Origin: a virus
IMG/VR virus record: IMGVR_UViG_3300030107_005704
Span: 1 to 47,549 of that record
DNA length: 47,549 nucleotides
Strand: one strand, 5' to 3'
Shown: positions 1-7,876 of the stretch, one piece after another
Position numbering within the stretch: the stretch's first letter is position 1
How the letters are laid out: each line of letters opens with the position of its first letter
Program-made: the position numbers and the translations under genes
Notes under the pieces: model-generated
Databases searched by the model: none
The model's input: the letters and a program-made list of their open reading frames with translations, nothing else
Told to the model about the DNA's origin: nothing

Positions 1-77
1 GTGATTACGTTCTTTACCCTGCAATAGTTGTGTGTAAGCACTGTTCCGCTCAATACCTAGCATCTTTCCAGGGTTTG
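1..77. repeat. Left 77-bp exact repeat (pair of 46775-46851)
   Basis: All 77 bases match 46775-46851 and the next base differs (a at 78, c at 46852). The block covers the 3' part of the zinc-ribbon gene. Exactly 77 bases of identity, repeated by the second pair (636-712 and 47473-47549), is the overlap left by a k=77 de Bruijn graph. It therefore marks one shared node of a two-branch bubble in a circular genome more probably than a biological terminal repeat. Confidence 0.95.
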
Positions 78-101
78 ACTGATTTAGAGGAAGGCGAATG
101 A
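1..101 (+). CDS. Zinc-ribbon protein, 3' end only (allele 1 version)
   Basis: This is the last 32 codons of the same gene that is complete at 46627-46878, cut by the window start (base 1 is the second base of a codon). It keeps the second CxxC pair (VCKHC). Past base 77 it differs from the other copy by real codon changes: Thr for Gln, a synonymous Leu codon, and one Glu codon fewer, all in frame. In-frame differences argue for two living alleles, not sequencing error. The stop codon overlaps the ATG of the short frame at 98. Confidence 0.85.
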   Translation, partial: DYVLYPAIVVCKHCSAQYLASFQGLTDLEEGE

Positions 102-145
102 GTACAACTACTACTACATTCCTGCTTAACAAACTGGAGGGTTAA
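98..145 (+). pseudogene. Vestigial 15-codon start of the surface gene (allele 1)
   Basis: A short frame reads MSTTTTTFLLNKLEG and stops. Its first eight codons match the start of the complete allele at 46875 (MSTTTTTF) with only synonymous changes, then it diverges. It ends at TAA directly followed by the GTG start of the next gene, and its last codons hold that gene's ribosome binding site (GGAGGG). It looks like the leftover 5' end of the replaced gene, perhaps still translated as a leader peptide that couples to the GTG frame. Function as a peptide is unproven. Confidence 0.5.
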
Positions 146-688
146 GTGACACAGTACGCAAGACCGGATTCTGATTTAGCAGTTTCACAGTATACATATT
201 ACGGCCAACGATGGGGATGGTGGGCTAGCACTTCTACCGATGATCTATACACAAAGATAGACGAAGCAACGGCAGACGACAGTGACTACGCTTGGTATAA
301 GTCGGACGGCTCGGACGCTGGTCAGGATTGGTATAGAGCTAGGTTATCTGATATAGATGAGCCTTCTGATTTGTCTACTGTATCCATCCGGGTCCGTGTA
401 CAAAATTCCGTGAATTGCTCCGTCAAGTTATACGATGGAACAACGCTAATCAAGTCATTTAGTACAGGGACAAACGGAAGTACAACAAATATAGATACAG
501 CCCTATCCTCCACTGAAGCTGGTAATATAACAGATTGGACAGACTTGAGACTTAGGTTTGGTTGCTATGATCAAACACCTTATGCAACCTGCTACATCTA
601 TCAGGCCTATCTTGAAGCTGGTGACGCAACTTCAACGACACCAATAGCTGCAATATCAATGAACACATACAGACAAATGAGGAATTAA
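146..688 (+). CDS. Variable virion surface protein, allele 1
   Basis: This 180-residue protein starts at GTG, with GGAGGG four bases upstream. The first 160 residues are rich in Ser, Thr, Asp and Tyr with alternating hydrophobics (for example STVSIRVRV and TDLRLRFG), the look of a beta-sandwich domain common in phage fibre or appendage proteins. The last 17 residues, ending in MNTYRQMRN, are identical to those of the unrelated-looking allele at 46875-47525, so this tail may be the attachment part and the rest the exchangeable binding part. It lacks signal peptide and membrane segments. It sits directly before another surface-domain gene at 690. A role in host or surface recognition is inferred from the exchange pattern, not shown by a known motif. 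Confidence 0.6.
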   Translation: MTQYARPDSDLAVSQYTYYGQRWGWWASTSTDDLYTKIDEATADDSDYAWYKSDGSDAGQDWYRARLSDIDEPSDLSTVSIRVRVQNSVNCSVKLYDGTTLIKSFSTGTNGSTTNIDTALSSTEAGNITDWTDLRLRFGCYDQTPYATCYIYQAYLEAGDATSTTPIAAISMNTYRQMRN

Positions 689-712
689 GATGTTTTTGAA
701 GCAATCAACAAA
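636..712. repeat. Right-border 77-bp exact repeat (pair of 47473-47549)
   Basis: These 77 bases equal the last 77 bases of the window, and the base before differs (a at 635, t at 47472). The block holds the shared C-terminal tail codons of both surface alleles, the intergenic region and the start of the gene at 690. It is the second shared node of the bubble. Confidence 0.95.
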
Positions 713-1565
713 TACTCAATACGTACTTATCGGGCCATTTCTAGATGAAGATGACGGTAAAACGGCAGAAACAGGTCTTAGTATTGGCGTGTCAGATATA
801 CGGCTTGGTAAGGCAGGTGGCAACATAGTTGCCAAGAACAGCGGTGGTGCAACCCATGACGAGTTGGGTTTTTACCAGATAACGCTTGATTCTACTGATA
901 CAGCCACGGTGGGTGAGCTTTTAATAGCTGTTCATAAATCAGGTGCTTTGCCTGTTTTCAAGTATTGCTACGTGCTGGAAGAGGACATTTATGATGCCAT
1001 GTTTGCTGCCAGTGCTAGTGCTTTTGACGCTAATGCTAGGGTTGATGTGGCTAGTATCGAAGGTTCTGATGCGACCGACCAGATAAACGCTGCTTGTGAT
1101 GCATCTATAGAGACTTATGGCTTAGATCACCTGTTATCGGCTTCTGTAGCTGGTTCAGATGTAACAGACAATTCTATTGTCGCTAAGCTGGTCAGTAAGG
1201 AATCTACTGCTGATTGGGATGATTATGTAAATACTACTGATAGCTTGCAAGCACAGCGTGATTATACGGGGTCTGGATATACTGCTATACCGTGGAATAG
1301 CAGTTGGGATGCAGAGGTTCAGAGTGAGTGCGCTGACGCTCTTACAGCTCACTGGGGAGCTACTTTAACGGAATCTTACGCTAATGATAATGCGGCAGCT
1401 ACGCCAGCGCAGCTTCTGTATATGATCTATTCAGCATGTAGCCAGTTTACTGTTTCGGGAACAGATCTTAATTGCTACGGATTAGATGGCAGTACTGTAA
1501 AGATGAAGTTTACTTTAGATGATGCAACAAGTCCGACAGAACGTAAGAGAGCGTCATCTCCATAA
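690..1565 (+). CDS. Phage surface/structural protein with N-terminal Ig-like domain
   Basis: 291 residues. Residues 1-95 follow a pattern I recognise from phage structural genes: a QST...YVLIGPFLD start, a central ATHDELGFYQITLD stretch, and SGALPVFKY near the end. This matches in style the EGNGQY-type domains encoded at 1671 and at the start of the gene at 9805, so it is probably a distant member of the same virion surface family. Residues 100-260 are helical and Ala/Asp rich, and the C-terminus is beta-rich and charged. GAGGA lies six bases before the ATG. It is followed by a hairpin terminator. Exact function unknown; a fibre, spike or decoration component is likely from context. Confidence 0.6.
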   Translation: MFLKQSTNTQYVLIGPFLDEDDGKTAETGLSIGVSDIRLGKAGGNIVAKNSGGATHDELGFYQITLDSTDTATVGELLIAVHKSGALPVFKYCYVLEEDIYDAMFAASASAFDANARVDVASIEGSDATDQINAACDASIETYGLDHLLSASVAGSDVTDNSIVAKLVSKESTADWDDYVNTTDSLQAQRDYTGSGYTAIPWNSSWDAEVQSECADALTAHWGATLTESYANDNAAATPAQLLYMIYSACSQFTVSGTDLNCYGLDGSTVKMKFTLDDATSPTERKRASSP

Positions 1566-1570
1566 TTAAA

Positions 1571-1593
1571 GCGAGCCCCGTAGGGGGGCTCGC
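1571..1593 (+). terminator. Stem-loop between surface genes
   Basis: A perfect 9-bp stem, GCGAGCCCC pairing with GGGGCTCGC around a five-base loop, lies six bases after the stop codon of the gene at 690. No clean T-run follows, so termination may be partial or the hairpin may protect mRNA. The same stem core (GCGAGCCC/GGGCTCGC) occurs again at 41028-41049. Confidence 0.65.
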
Positions 1594-1670
1594 AGTCGGG
1601 TAATTATCTACATGAGGCGTTCCGTATATGAACATTTTAATGATATTCGTCAATACTGCAAGGGGTCAAA

Positions 1671-2087
1671 ATGGCAATTAAAGATTTAATTGGTCCTGGA
1701 TTTATTGGTACGAACAGTATTGAATTTATTGTTACACGAGGAATGGGTGTTGCTCCTTCAACGGTTCATTACTTTGTACAATCCAACCAGATTGTAGGGG
1801 ATATAACCACAGAAGAGCTGTTCCGGCAGGGCGTAGCCCTTACAGGCTACACCTTTATTTTGATAAACAAAACGACAGGTGCGGCAATAACGTCAGGAGC
1901 TGTTACTTCAAAGATTACTAAAGACGGAGGAACTCAGGGTAGTACCACTAACTCAGCAACCCATGAGGGAAACGGACAATGGTCCATAAACTTAACCTCC
2001 GACGAAATGGATGCTGAAATAATTGGACTTACGTTTACTCATACCAATGCAATCGCAGAACATAGGACAATAAAAACGCATGGCTAA
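1671..2087 (+). CDS. Virion surface protein with EGNGQ-type domain
   Basis: 138 residues, starting at ATG with AAGGGG upstream. Residues 50-138 are clearly paralogous to residues 1-95 of the head-tail adaptor at 9805: both contain NKTTGAA, ITKDGGTQ, EGNGQ(W/Y), EM.A..IGL.FTH and TIKT in the same order. The first 50 residues are a separate short segment. The repeat of one beta domain in different genes points to a display module built into several virion parts. The stop overlaps the next gene by 8 bp, so the two are probably translationally coupled. Function inferred from paralogy only. Confidence 0.6.
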   Translation: MAIKDLIGPGFIGTNSIEFIVTRGMGVAPSTVHYFVQSNQIVGDITTEELFRQGVALTGYTFILINKTTGAAITSGAVTSKITKDGGTQGSTTNSATHEGNGQWSINLTSDEMDAEIIGLTFTHTNAIAEHRTIKTHG

Positions 2088-2688
2088 AAAGAAGCGACGA
2101 AGACCAGGGTGGGCTCTGTTTATTGACAGGATGAAAAGGGAGCAGAAATATCATCTTTACAGGGAAGTCTATCAGAGACTCCTGGATGAGGGTAAACCTC
2201 AGAAGACTGCCTCCTTTGAAGCTTGCAAGGAAATGGGGTATGAAGGACCGGACAAGGAGAGGGAAATACAGGCCGATTGGCTACAGATACAGGAACAACA
2301 GCTGGAGAAGGAGGAAAAGGAGCAAGAGAAACAAAGACTGGAGGAAGAGAGAGCTCCTGCTAAATTACAGCGGGAACAGCTAGATCTCCTTGATCAGCTT
2401 GGTGATTATGACATTCAGGAATCTGACCTGCCGGAAGACATTGCCTGGGTCTTTCATAATTTACATAAATGTAAAGGCGAGCTGGATGAGTGGCTTATTG
2501 TTCCTGACAATGCTCCCACGCCTGGAGCGTGGAGCATGATTGTATGGGCCGTTGGAAACCAGACTAAGTTTATGGAGCTTGTTATCCGTGAGCAAATGAA
2601 GATCAACAGCGGGAAAGACGAAGACAAAACGATGAAAGCTACCAATCACACGATTGAGCAAATCGAACAAATGTTGGCTAACATCTGA
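2080..2688 (+). CDS. terS: Probable terminase small subunit
   Basis: 202 residues with a Lys/Arg-rich N-terminus (KKKRRRPGW), a predicted helical region, and a Glu/Gln/Lys-rich coiled coil at about residues 68-110. The C-terminal third contains PTPGAWSMIVWAV followed by a short helix, a pattern seen in proteins encoded just before large terminases. Size, charge pattern and position 12 bp before the terminase large subunit support a DNA-recognition packaging subunit. The call rests on context and general features; no diagnostic helix-turn-helix is certain. The start overlaps the preceding gene by 8 bp and has only a weak ribosome site. Confidence 0.55.
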   Translation: MAKKKRRRPGWALFIDRMKREQKYHLYREVYQRLLDEGKPQKTASFEACKEMGYEGPDKEREIQADWLQIQEQQLEKEEKEQEKQRLEEERAPAKLQREQLDLLDQLGDYDIQESDLPEDIAWVFHNLHKCKGELDEWLIVPDNAPTPGAWSMIVWAVGNQTKFMELVIREQMKINSGKDEDKTMKATNHTIEQIEQMLANI

Positions 2689-2700
2689 TAAAGGAAGATT

Positions 2701-4536
2701 ATGAGTTTATACGACCAGGTTCCTAAAACGCTTAAAGAGAACCTTGAATACCGGCGTGATCTTCTCAAATGGGCAGATACTGTTGAGAGGCAGAGGGTGT
2801 TATTCACAGCTTGTCGTGAAGACATATTGTTTTTCATTAATGTTTTCTGCTGGCTGTACGAGCCCAGATCTTCTCGCCTTCGTGGTACGAGCTCTAACGT
2901 AATTCCATTTCTGACCTATGAATACCAGGACAGAGACTTCACTACGATGAATGATGTCCTGGGAGACAGGGACATAGGTATTGAGAAGTCTCGTGACCTC
3001 GGTGCAACCTGGATGTTTCTTACATTGCTGTTTTATCAATGGATGTTTTACGATTTCAGTAGTTTCGGGATTATGTCTCGTACTGCTGATCTGGTAGATA
3101 AGCCTGGTAAGAAAGACACGTTAATGTGGAAACTAGACTTCCTTCTCACTGGGGATGGGGGCAAGGGGGGCTTGCCCCCATGGATGCGGCCTAATGTTTA
3201 CCGGACAGCCATGCTAATGGAGAACAGAAGTAACGGGTCCACGTTTGAGGGTGCTTCAACTACTGAAGATGCTTTCCGTGGTGGTCGTAAGAAATGCATT
3301 GCAATTGACGAATATGCTGCTTTCCCCAACGGGGACGATTATAAAGCGTTGGCAGCAACCCAGCACGCTACGGACTGTCGGATGTTTGTTTCAACTCCGA
3401 AGGGGGCGAGTGGGGCTTATTACGATGTAATGCACCAGGACTCCAACATGGTTAAAGTAATCATGGATTGGAAAGAACATCCAGTCAGAAAGCAAGGTCT
3501 TTACTCTAGTGATGCTGGTGAAGTAAACATACTGGATGATGAATATGAATTTCCAGAAGACTATCAGTTTGTTAAGGACGGAAAGATAAGAAGTCCGTAT
3601 TACGACCAGGAATGCATGAGACCAGGGGCTACTCCACAGTCAATTGCACAAGAACTTGACCGAGATTACGGTGGTTCAGAATACCAAATTTTTGGAAAGG
3701 ATTTGTATGAGATTGGAAGAGAGAGTGTTATTAGCCCTTATTGTAATGGGATTTTACATTACGACGAAGATACTCTTGATCCTGAATTCAACGTCACAGA
3801 AGACGGTCCGTGGAAACTCTGGTGCCACCGAGATGTACACGGTAAACCACTTTCTAATGGTCAGTACGTTGTCGGTTGCGATATTGCTGCCGGGCTTGGA
3901 GGTTCTTATAGCTCTAATAGCGTGTGCGTTGTCTTGGATAGAGTCACGAATGAACAGGTGGCTGAATTTGCAACGAACACAATGAGACCTGAAGCGTTTG
4001 CCGATTTAGTAATTTCAGCGTGTAAATGGTTCGGAGATGCGTATTTAATTTGGGAAATGAACGGACCTCCTGGTGGAGCATTTGGAAGACAAGTGCTAGA
4101 TAGGTTCTATCCGAACATATACTTTAGGGAAGCTGAAGGAAGGTCGTTTAAGAAGAAAACTAAGAATCCAGGATGGTTCAGCAACGATAAAAACAAACTT
4201 GCTGTTTTATCCAAAATGAGTAGTGCGGTACAATCAAAACAGTATCTTATACGGTCAGATAAGCTCTTAGAGGAGTGTCGGCAGTATGTTTACAAAGATG
4301 GTAAGGTTGTTCACTCACGAAGCGTAAAGACACAAGACGATTCTTCAAAAGGTCAGTCCCATGGTGACCGTGTGATTGCAGCTGCGATTGCCTGGCATGC
4401 AGTTTTGGAAAGACCGCCTCGGAAGGACCCTGTCGCTGATGAAATACGTGACGATGCTCCTCATGGGAGTATGGCCTGGAGATGGCTTGAGAGTGAAAAG
4501 AAAAGAAAACAATTCGTTAACACTGGATGGGATTGA
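2701..4536 (+). CDS. terL: Terminase large subunit (packaging ATPase-nuclease)
   Basis: 611 residues, normal length for the family. The ATPase half shows a divergent Walker A (EKSRDLGATW, about 95-104), Walker B with catalytic Glu (IAIDEYA, D203-E204) and the coupling motif STPKG (231-235). The nuclease half has the RNase H-fold acidic positions D394 (VGCDIAAG), E452 (IWEMNG) and D556 (SHGDRVIAAA). It cuts concatemers and drives DNA into the prohead through the portal. AAGGAAG lies before the ATG. Its end overlaps the portal gene by 10 bp. A perfect 10-bp hairpin (3156-3180) lies inside the coding sequence. Confidence 0.95.
   Translation: MSLYDQVPKTLKENLEYRRDLLKWADTVERQRVLFTACREDILFFINVFCWLYEPRSSRLRGTSSNVIPFLTYEYQDRDFTTMNDVLGDRDIGIEKSRDLGATWMFLTLLFYQWMFYDFSSFGIMSRTADLVDKPGKKDTLMWKLDFLLTGDGGKGGLPPWMRPNVYRTAMLMENRSNGSTFEGASTTEDAFRGGRKKCIAIDEYAAFPNGDDYKALAATQHATDCRMFVSTPKGASGAYYDVMHQDSNMVKVIMDWKEHPVRKQGLYSSDAGEVNILDDEYEFPEDYQFVKDGKIRSPYYDQECMRPGATPQSIAQELDRDYGGSEYQIFGKDLYEIGRESVISPYCNGILHYDEDTLDPEFNVTEDGPWKLWCHRDVHGKPLSNGQYVVGCDIAAGLGGSYSSNSVCVVLDRVTNEQVAEFATNTMRPEAFADLVISACKWFGDAYLIWEMNGPPGGAFGRQVLDRFYPNIYFREAEGRSFKKKTKNPGWFSNDKNKLAVLSKMSSAVQSKQYLIRSDKLLEECRQYVYKDGKVVHSRSVKTQDDSSKGQSHGDRVIAAAIAWHAVLERPPRKDPVADEIRDDAPHGSMAWRWLESEKKRKQFVNTGWD
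3156..3180. repeat. Intragenic perfect hairpin in terL
   Basis: TGGGGGCAAG and CTTGCCCCCA form a 10-bp perfect stem around five G. It lies within the terminase reading frame and is one of a set of such structures inside genes. Confidence 0.8.
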
Positions 4537-6320
4537 TGGACGTATACAACAAAGACGAAAGAGCGAAGCTCTTGAAATGTATTGAATACTCTACTAGAAA
4601 TTTAAGACCATTCCGTGATCTTAGGAAGCGGTTAGTCAAAGACTATGTAGGTACATATTACAACCAGGGTGGTGATGAACCTAATTCAGAGATCATCATG
4701 AACTTGATGTATCAGACGGCTGAGACTTACACAATGTCTTTGGCAGCTAACCGTCCGAGAGTTTTGGTTACCAGCAAATATCCTGAGTTATCCTGGTTTT
4801 CTCACCACTTCCAGAGAAGCATAAATAACTTGATCGAAGAGATCCATCTTGAAGAAACGCTCCGCAAGGCTGTTCTGGAAGCATTCTTTGGAATGGGGGT
4901 CGTAAAAGTTTATACGGCAGAATCTGGATTAGTTAAGCTAGAAGGCGAAGATGAATGGGTAGATCCAGGAAAGCCTTACGCTGAGAATATCAGTTTTGAT
5001 GATTTTGTTTATGACATTGAAGCTACTAGCTGGAACAAGATCCGTTACGCCTTAAATAAGTACAAGATGCCTAAGTACAAAGCGTTGCAGGATGCTTCTT
5101 TTGATCAAGATGTTGTAAAGAATATGCAGCCTTATTCCAATGAATCGGGCATGATGGATCACCAACCTGATAAACCGTTAAGAGATTCTTTTACCGGAGA
5201 ATCTAAACCAGATCCTTATGAAGAACAAATTGAATTAATGGATGTGTGGCTGCCATATGAAGGTCTTGTCGCTACATTCCCTGTCGGAAAACACTCTCCT
5301 CCCCTAAGAGTTGTTGAGTGGGACGGACCTGAGAATGGTCCGTTCCACATTCTTACATTGTGTGCAGAAGTCCCAGATCAGATTATGGGTGTGTCTCCTG
5401 CGATGAATCTGAAGCCTTTGAATGACATTATCAATGGCCTCCTTCGGAAACAAAAGCGTCAGGCTCAAAGGCAGAAGGATATCCCGTTTTACCAGGATGG
5501 TGCACATGAAGACGCACAAAGATTGCAACGTGCTGGTGATGGTGAATGGACTCGGGTTTCCAACCCCGAGTCCGTCAATGTGTTGAAAATGGGCGGTGTA
5601 GACCAGCAGAACCAGGCATTCAGCATGGCGATGCAAGAACAATTCGACCGTATGGCTGGTAACCTCCAGATGATGGCTGGCCTGGGACCACAGTCAGACA
5701 CAGCTACCCAGGACAAACTTATTCATGGTGCTGTATCTAAGCGTGAAGCTAATATGCAGTACCGTGTCGTAGACTTTACTGCGAACATATGTAAAGATCT
5801 TGGATGGCTTTTGTGGACAGATGAAGCTACAGAGGTTGATACAAGCTACCAGGTAGCAGGAAGAGACTTTACTAGCAGATGGACTCCAGAATTGAGAGAG
5901 GGTGATTTCCTTCAATACAATTTTGAAGTTGAGCCTTACTCAATGATGTACAAGTCACCATCTGAAAAATTGAATAACATCACTCAATTTGTGACTCAAA
6001 TAGCTATGCCAATGCAGCAGAACATGATGGAAGCTGGTGGGCAAATAGATTTCCAGGAACTTTGTTTCTTGTACTCTGAATTGTTAGACATACCAAGGCT
6101 TAAAGAAGTCATTACGTTTGCTGAACCTAAGTCTAACAGGACTACTCCTAGTCCAGCTGAACCACCTCAACCACAAAAAGTGGTTAAAGAAAACATCCGA
6201 AGATCAGTTCCGACTGGTGGAACTAAGGATTCTAGAAGCCATGTAATGCAGCAGATACTGCAAGGCGGTCAGCCTAATCAGCAGCAAATGGCCCAAATGG
6301 GAAGGACTCCTGCGGGATAA
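4527..6320 (+). CDS. Portal protein
   Basis: 597 residues, directly downstream of and overlapping the large terminase, and followed within two small genes by scaffold and coat protein. It has the mixed alpha/beta body of portals, a long region around 350-420 rich in Gln and Met (QNQAFSMAMQEQFDRMAG and on) typical of the portal stem and crown helices, and a Gln-rich, disordered C-terminus. It forms the dodecameric ring at the capsid vertex through which DNA passes and to which the adaptor docks. An internal 9-bp hairpin lies at 5548-5573. Assignment rests on order, length and composition. Confidence 0.85.
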   Translation: MGLMDVYNKDERAKLLKCIEYSTRNLRPFRDLRKRLVKDYVGTYYNQGGDEPNSEIIMNLMYQTAETYTMSLAANRPRVLVTSKYPELSWFSHHFQRSINNLIEEIHLEETLRKAVLEAFFGMGVVKVYTAESGLVKLEGEDEWVDPGKPYAENISFDDFVYDIEATSWNKIRYALNKYKMPKYKALQDASFDQDVVKNMQPYSNESGMMDHQPDKPLRDSFTGESKPDPYEEQIELMDVWLPYEGLVATFPVGKHSPPLRVVEWDGPENGPFHILTLCAEVPDQIMGVSPAMNLKPLNDIINGLLRKQKRQAQRQKDIPFYQDGAHEDAQRLQRAGDGEWTRVSNPESVNVLKMGGVDQQNQAFSMAMQEQFDRMAGNLQMMAGLGPQSDTATQDKLIHGAVSKREANMQYRVVDFTANICKDLGWLLWTDEATEVDTSYQVAGRDFTSRWTPELREGDFLQYNFEVEPYSMMYKSPSEKLNNITQFVTQIAMPMQQNMMEAGGQIDFQELCFLYSELLDIPRLKEVITFAEPKSNRTTPSPAEPPQPQKVVKENIRRSVPTGGTKDSRSHVMQQILQGGQPNQQQMAQMGRTPAG

Positions 6321-6583
6321 TGAAGACGATAATACATGTTAATCAGCATAAAATTAAGTCAAACCGTAAAAACGGTGAGAATGAGCCTGTTTTAACCGTA
6401 AAGACTTATAAAGACAATCGTTATGCACACCAGGCTTTGATCATAGATGGCGATGATAATGTCGTTGCAAAAGTGCTGTACAGCGTAAACAAACCTTTAT
6501 CATGCGGAGCACATTGCTGGATTGAGACTACAAATAGAGTGGAGATTGTAAATGAGAAGGAAGAAGTATTACTACAGGAATAA
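6320..6583 (+). CDS. Small conserved phage protein of unknown function
   Basis: 87 residues, beginning at the ATG that overlaps the portal stop (TAATG), which indicates translational coupling. The protein opens MKTIIHVNQH and contains VLTVKTYKDN and KPLSCGAHCWIET, a pattern I have seen in many phage structural clusters but without known function. It is small, basic and beta-rich with no membrane segment. Placement between portal and scaffold suggests a role in head assembly or a minor virion part; this is inference. Confidence 0.6.
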   Translation: MKTIIHVNQHKIKSNRKNGENEPVLTVKTYKDNRYAHQALIIDGDDNVVAKVLYSVNKPLSCGAHCWIETTNRVEIVNEKEEVLLQE

Positions 6584-6875
6584 AAAGGGTGAACTTGCTT
6601 GGCATGACGAACCAACTCCTGAATACGGAAAAGAAAATGTTACCAGAGTATCCCGTAAACTAGGTACAAATGCCTGGTCTACAGGGTTAAGTAGTGTTGC
6701 TGCGGCTGTTCACAGCAACCAAGTCAATGAATTCAGGGAAGATGCAAAATCCCATGGATTTACTGGCGTTGATTTTAAGAAAGATGGTACAGCTGTATTT
6801 AGTTCCCGAAGGGAACGAGCAAAGTACCTAAAGCATCGTGGTCTCAGGGACCGTGATGGTGGTTATAGCGATTAA
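6552..6875 (+). CDS. Small basic protein, head gene cluster
   Basis: 107 residues with an Arg/Lys/Tyr-rich start (MRRKKYYYRN). The C-terminal half, VNEFREDAKSHGFTGVDFKKDG through SRRERAKYLKHRG to RDRDGGYSD, matches a pattern common in phage genes next to portals and scaffolds. The chosen ATG has GGAG eight bases upstream and overlaps the previous gene by 32 bp. It may bind nucleic acid or zinc-free ribbon partners, but no catalytic motif is visible. Function unknown. Confidence 0.6.
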   Translation: MRRKKYYYRNKKGELAWHDEPTPEYGKENVTRVSRKLGTNAWSTGLSSVAAAVHSNQVNEFREDAKSHGFTGVDFKKDGTAVFSSRRERAKYLKHRGLRDRDGGYSD

Positions 6876-6884
6876 GGAAGAATT

Positions 6885-7850
6885 ATGAGCGAAGAACAAG
6901 AAAGCGAACCAGTTGAATTGTCAGAATCCGATTTGGCAGTAATTGATGAAATCAATGAAGAAAGATCGGGAGAAACAGAAATTGAAGACAATGGGGATAT
7001 TGATGATATTTCCATTGAAACAGAAGAAGAAACAAGTCAAGATATAGATAACGAGAGTGTTGAAGTATCCACTCCCGAACCCACTATTTCTGACGAAGTA
7101 CGTCAAGCTGCTCAGTACTACGGATTAAATCCGAACGACTTTAGCGGCGAAGGTGCACTGAGGAATGTTATAGATCAGTTTATCTTAGCGGAACAACAGA
7201 TCTACAATGCTCAACAGTACTCCGGTCAACAAAACGCTCAGCAGACGCAGCAGCAGATTGTTGACCAATTTAAGGTTGGATTAGGTGATGATTATGATGA
7301 AGGTCTTCGTGACGCTATTAATTCGTTAGCAGGTAACATTGTTAACAATTTCAATAACCAACTTGGAACCTTACAGAATCAAATATCCTACCAGCAACAA
7401 TTCGTTGACCAGGCATACCGTGAGCAATCTCAACAGATGGCTCAAGGTCAGCTTGATCAGTTCAACGATGCTGTCGCAAGCCTTAAACACAAATCCTTGT
7501 TTGGTGACAAGCCATTCCAGGAGATTGATGCAAATAGTTCAGAGGGTCAAAATATGGCTCGGCTATTTGATCAAATGACTGTTCTCGCAACCGGATATCA
7601 GCAGATGGGCCAAAACCCGCCTGCTTATAAGCAGTTGGTAGAGCAGGCTTACCGTGCCTTATATGGCAATGAAATAGATTCGTTAAACAAGCGCAGAACA
7701 AATGATCGGCTTCGTAAGCAAGCGAAGCGAAGACTAGGAGGTGGAGCAACCACCTCCAAGCCAATCGCTCCGATTTCCGAAGATCCGGTTAATGACCCTG
7801 TTCTCAAGGAGGCCTTTGATGGTTATCTCCGAGAGAACGGAGACATATAA
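6885..7850 (+). CDS. Scaffolding protein
   Basis: 321 residues. The N-terminal 70 residues are very acidic (Glu, Asp, Ser), the middle is Gln/Asn-rich and helical, and the C-terminus is basic (KQAKRRLGGG). A strongly polar helical protein with an acidic start and basic tail, placed just before the major capsid gene, is the usual design of an internal scaffold whose C-terminus binds coat protein. AAGGAAG precedes the ATG. It should be absent from, or reduced in, mature virions. Confidence 0.75.
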   Translation: MSEEQESEPVELSESDLAVIDEINEERSGETEIEDNGDIDDISIETEEETSQDIDNESVEVSTPEPTISDEVRQAAQYYGLNPNDFSGEGALRNVIDQFILAEQQIYNAQQYSGQQNAQQTQQQIVDQFKVGLGDDYDEGLRDAINSLAGNIVNNFNNQLGTLQNQISYQQQFVDQAYREQSQQMAQGQLDQFNDAVASLKHKSLFGDKPFQEIDANSSEGQNMARLFDQMTVLATGYQQMGQNPPAYKQLVEQAYRALYGNEIDSLNKRRTNDRLRKQAKRRLGGGATTSKPIAPISEDPVNDPVLKEAFDGYLRENGDI

Positions 7851-7876
7851 TGCGCATATTTTAGGAGTGAGCAATT

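Noticed and set aside
146-688. Diversity-generating retroelement as the source of the two surface alleles
   Set aside because: There is no reverse transcriptase gene and no template repeat, and the alleles differ in length and whole sequence rather than at scattered adenine positions.
1-712. Direct terminal repeats of a linear genome
   Set aside because: A terminal repeat would be continuous and identical. Here identity is limited to two 77-base blocks with different genes between them.
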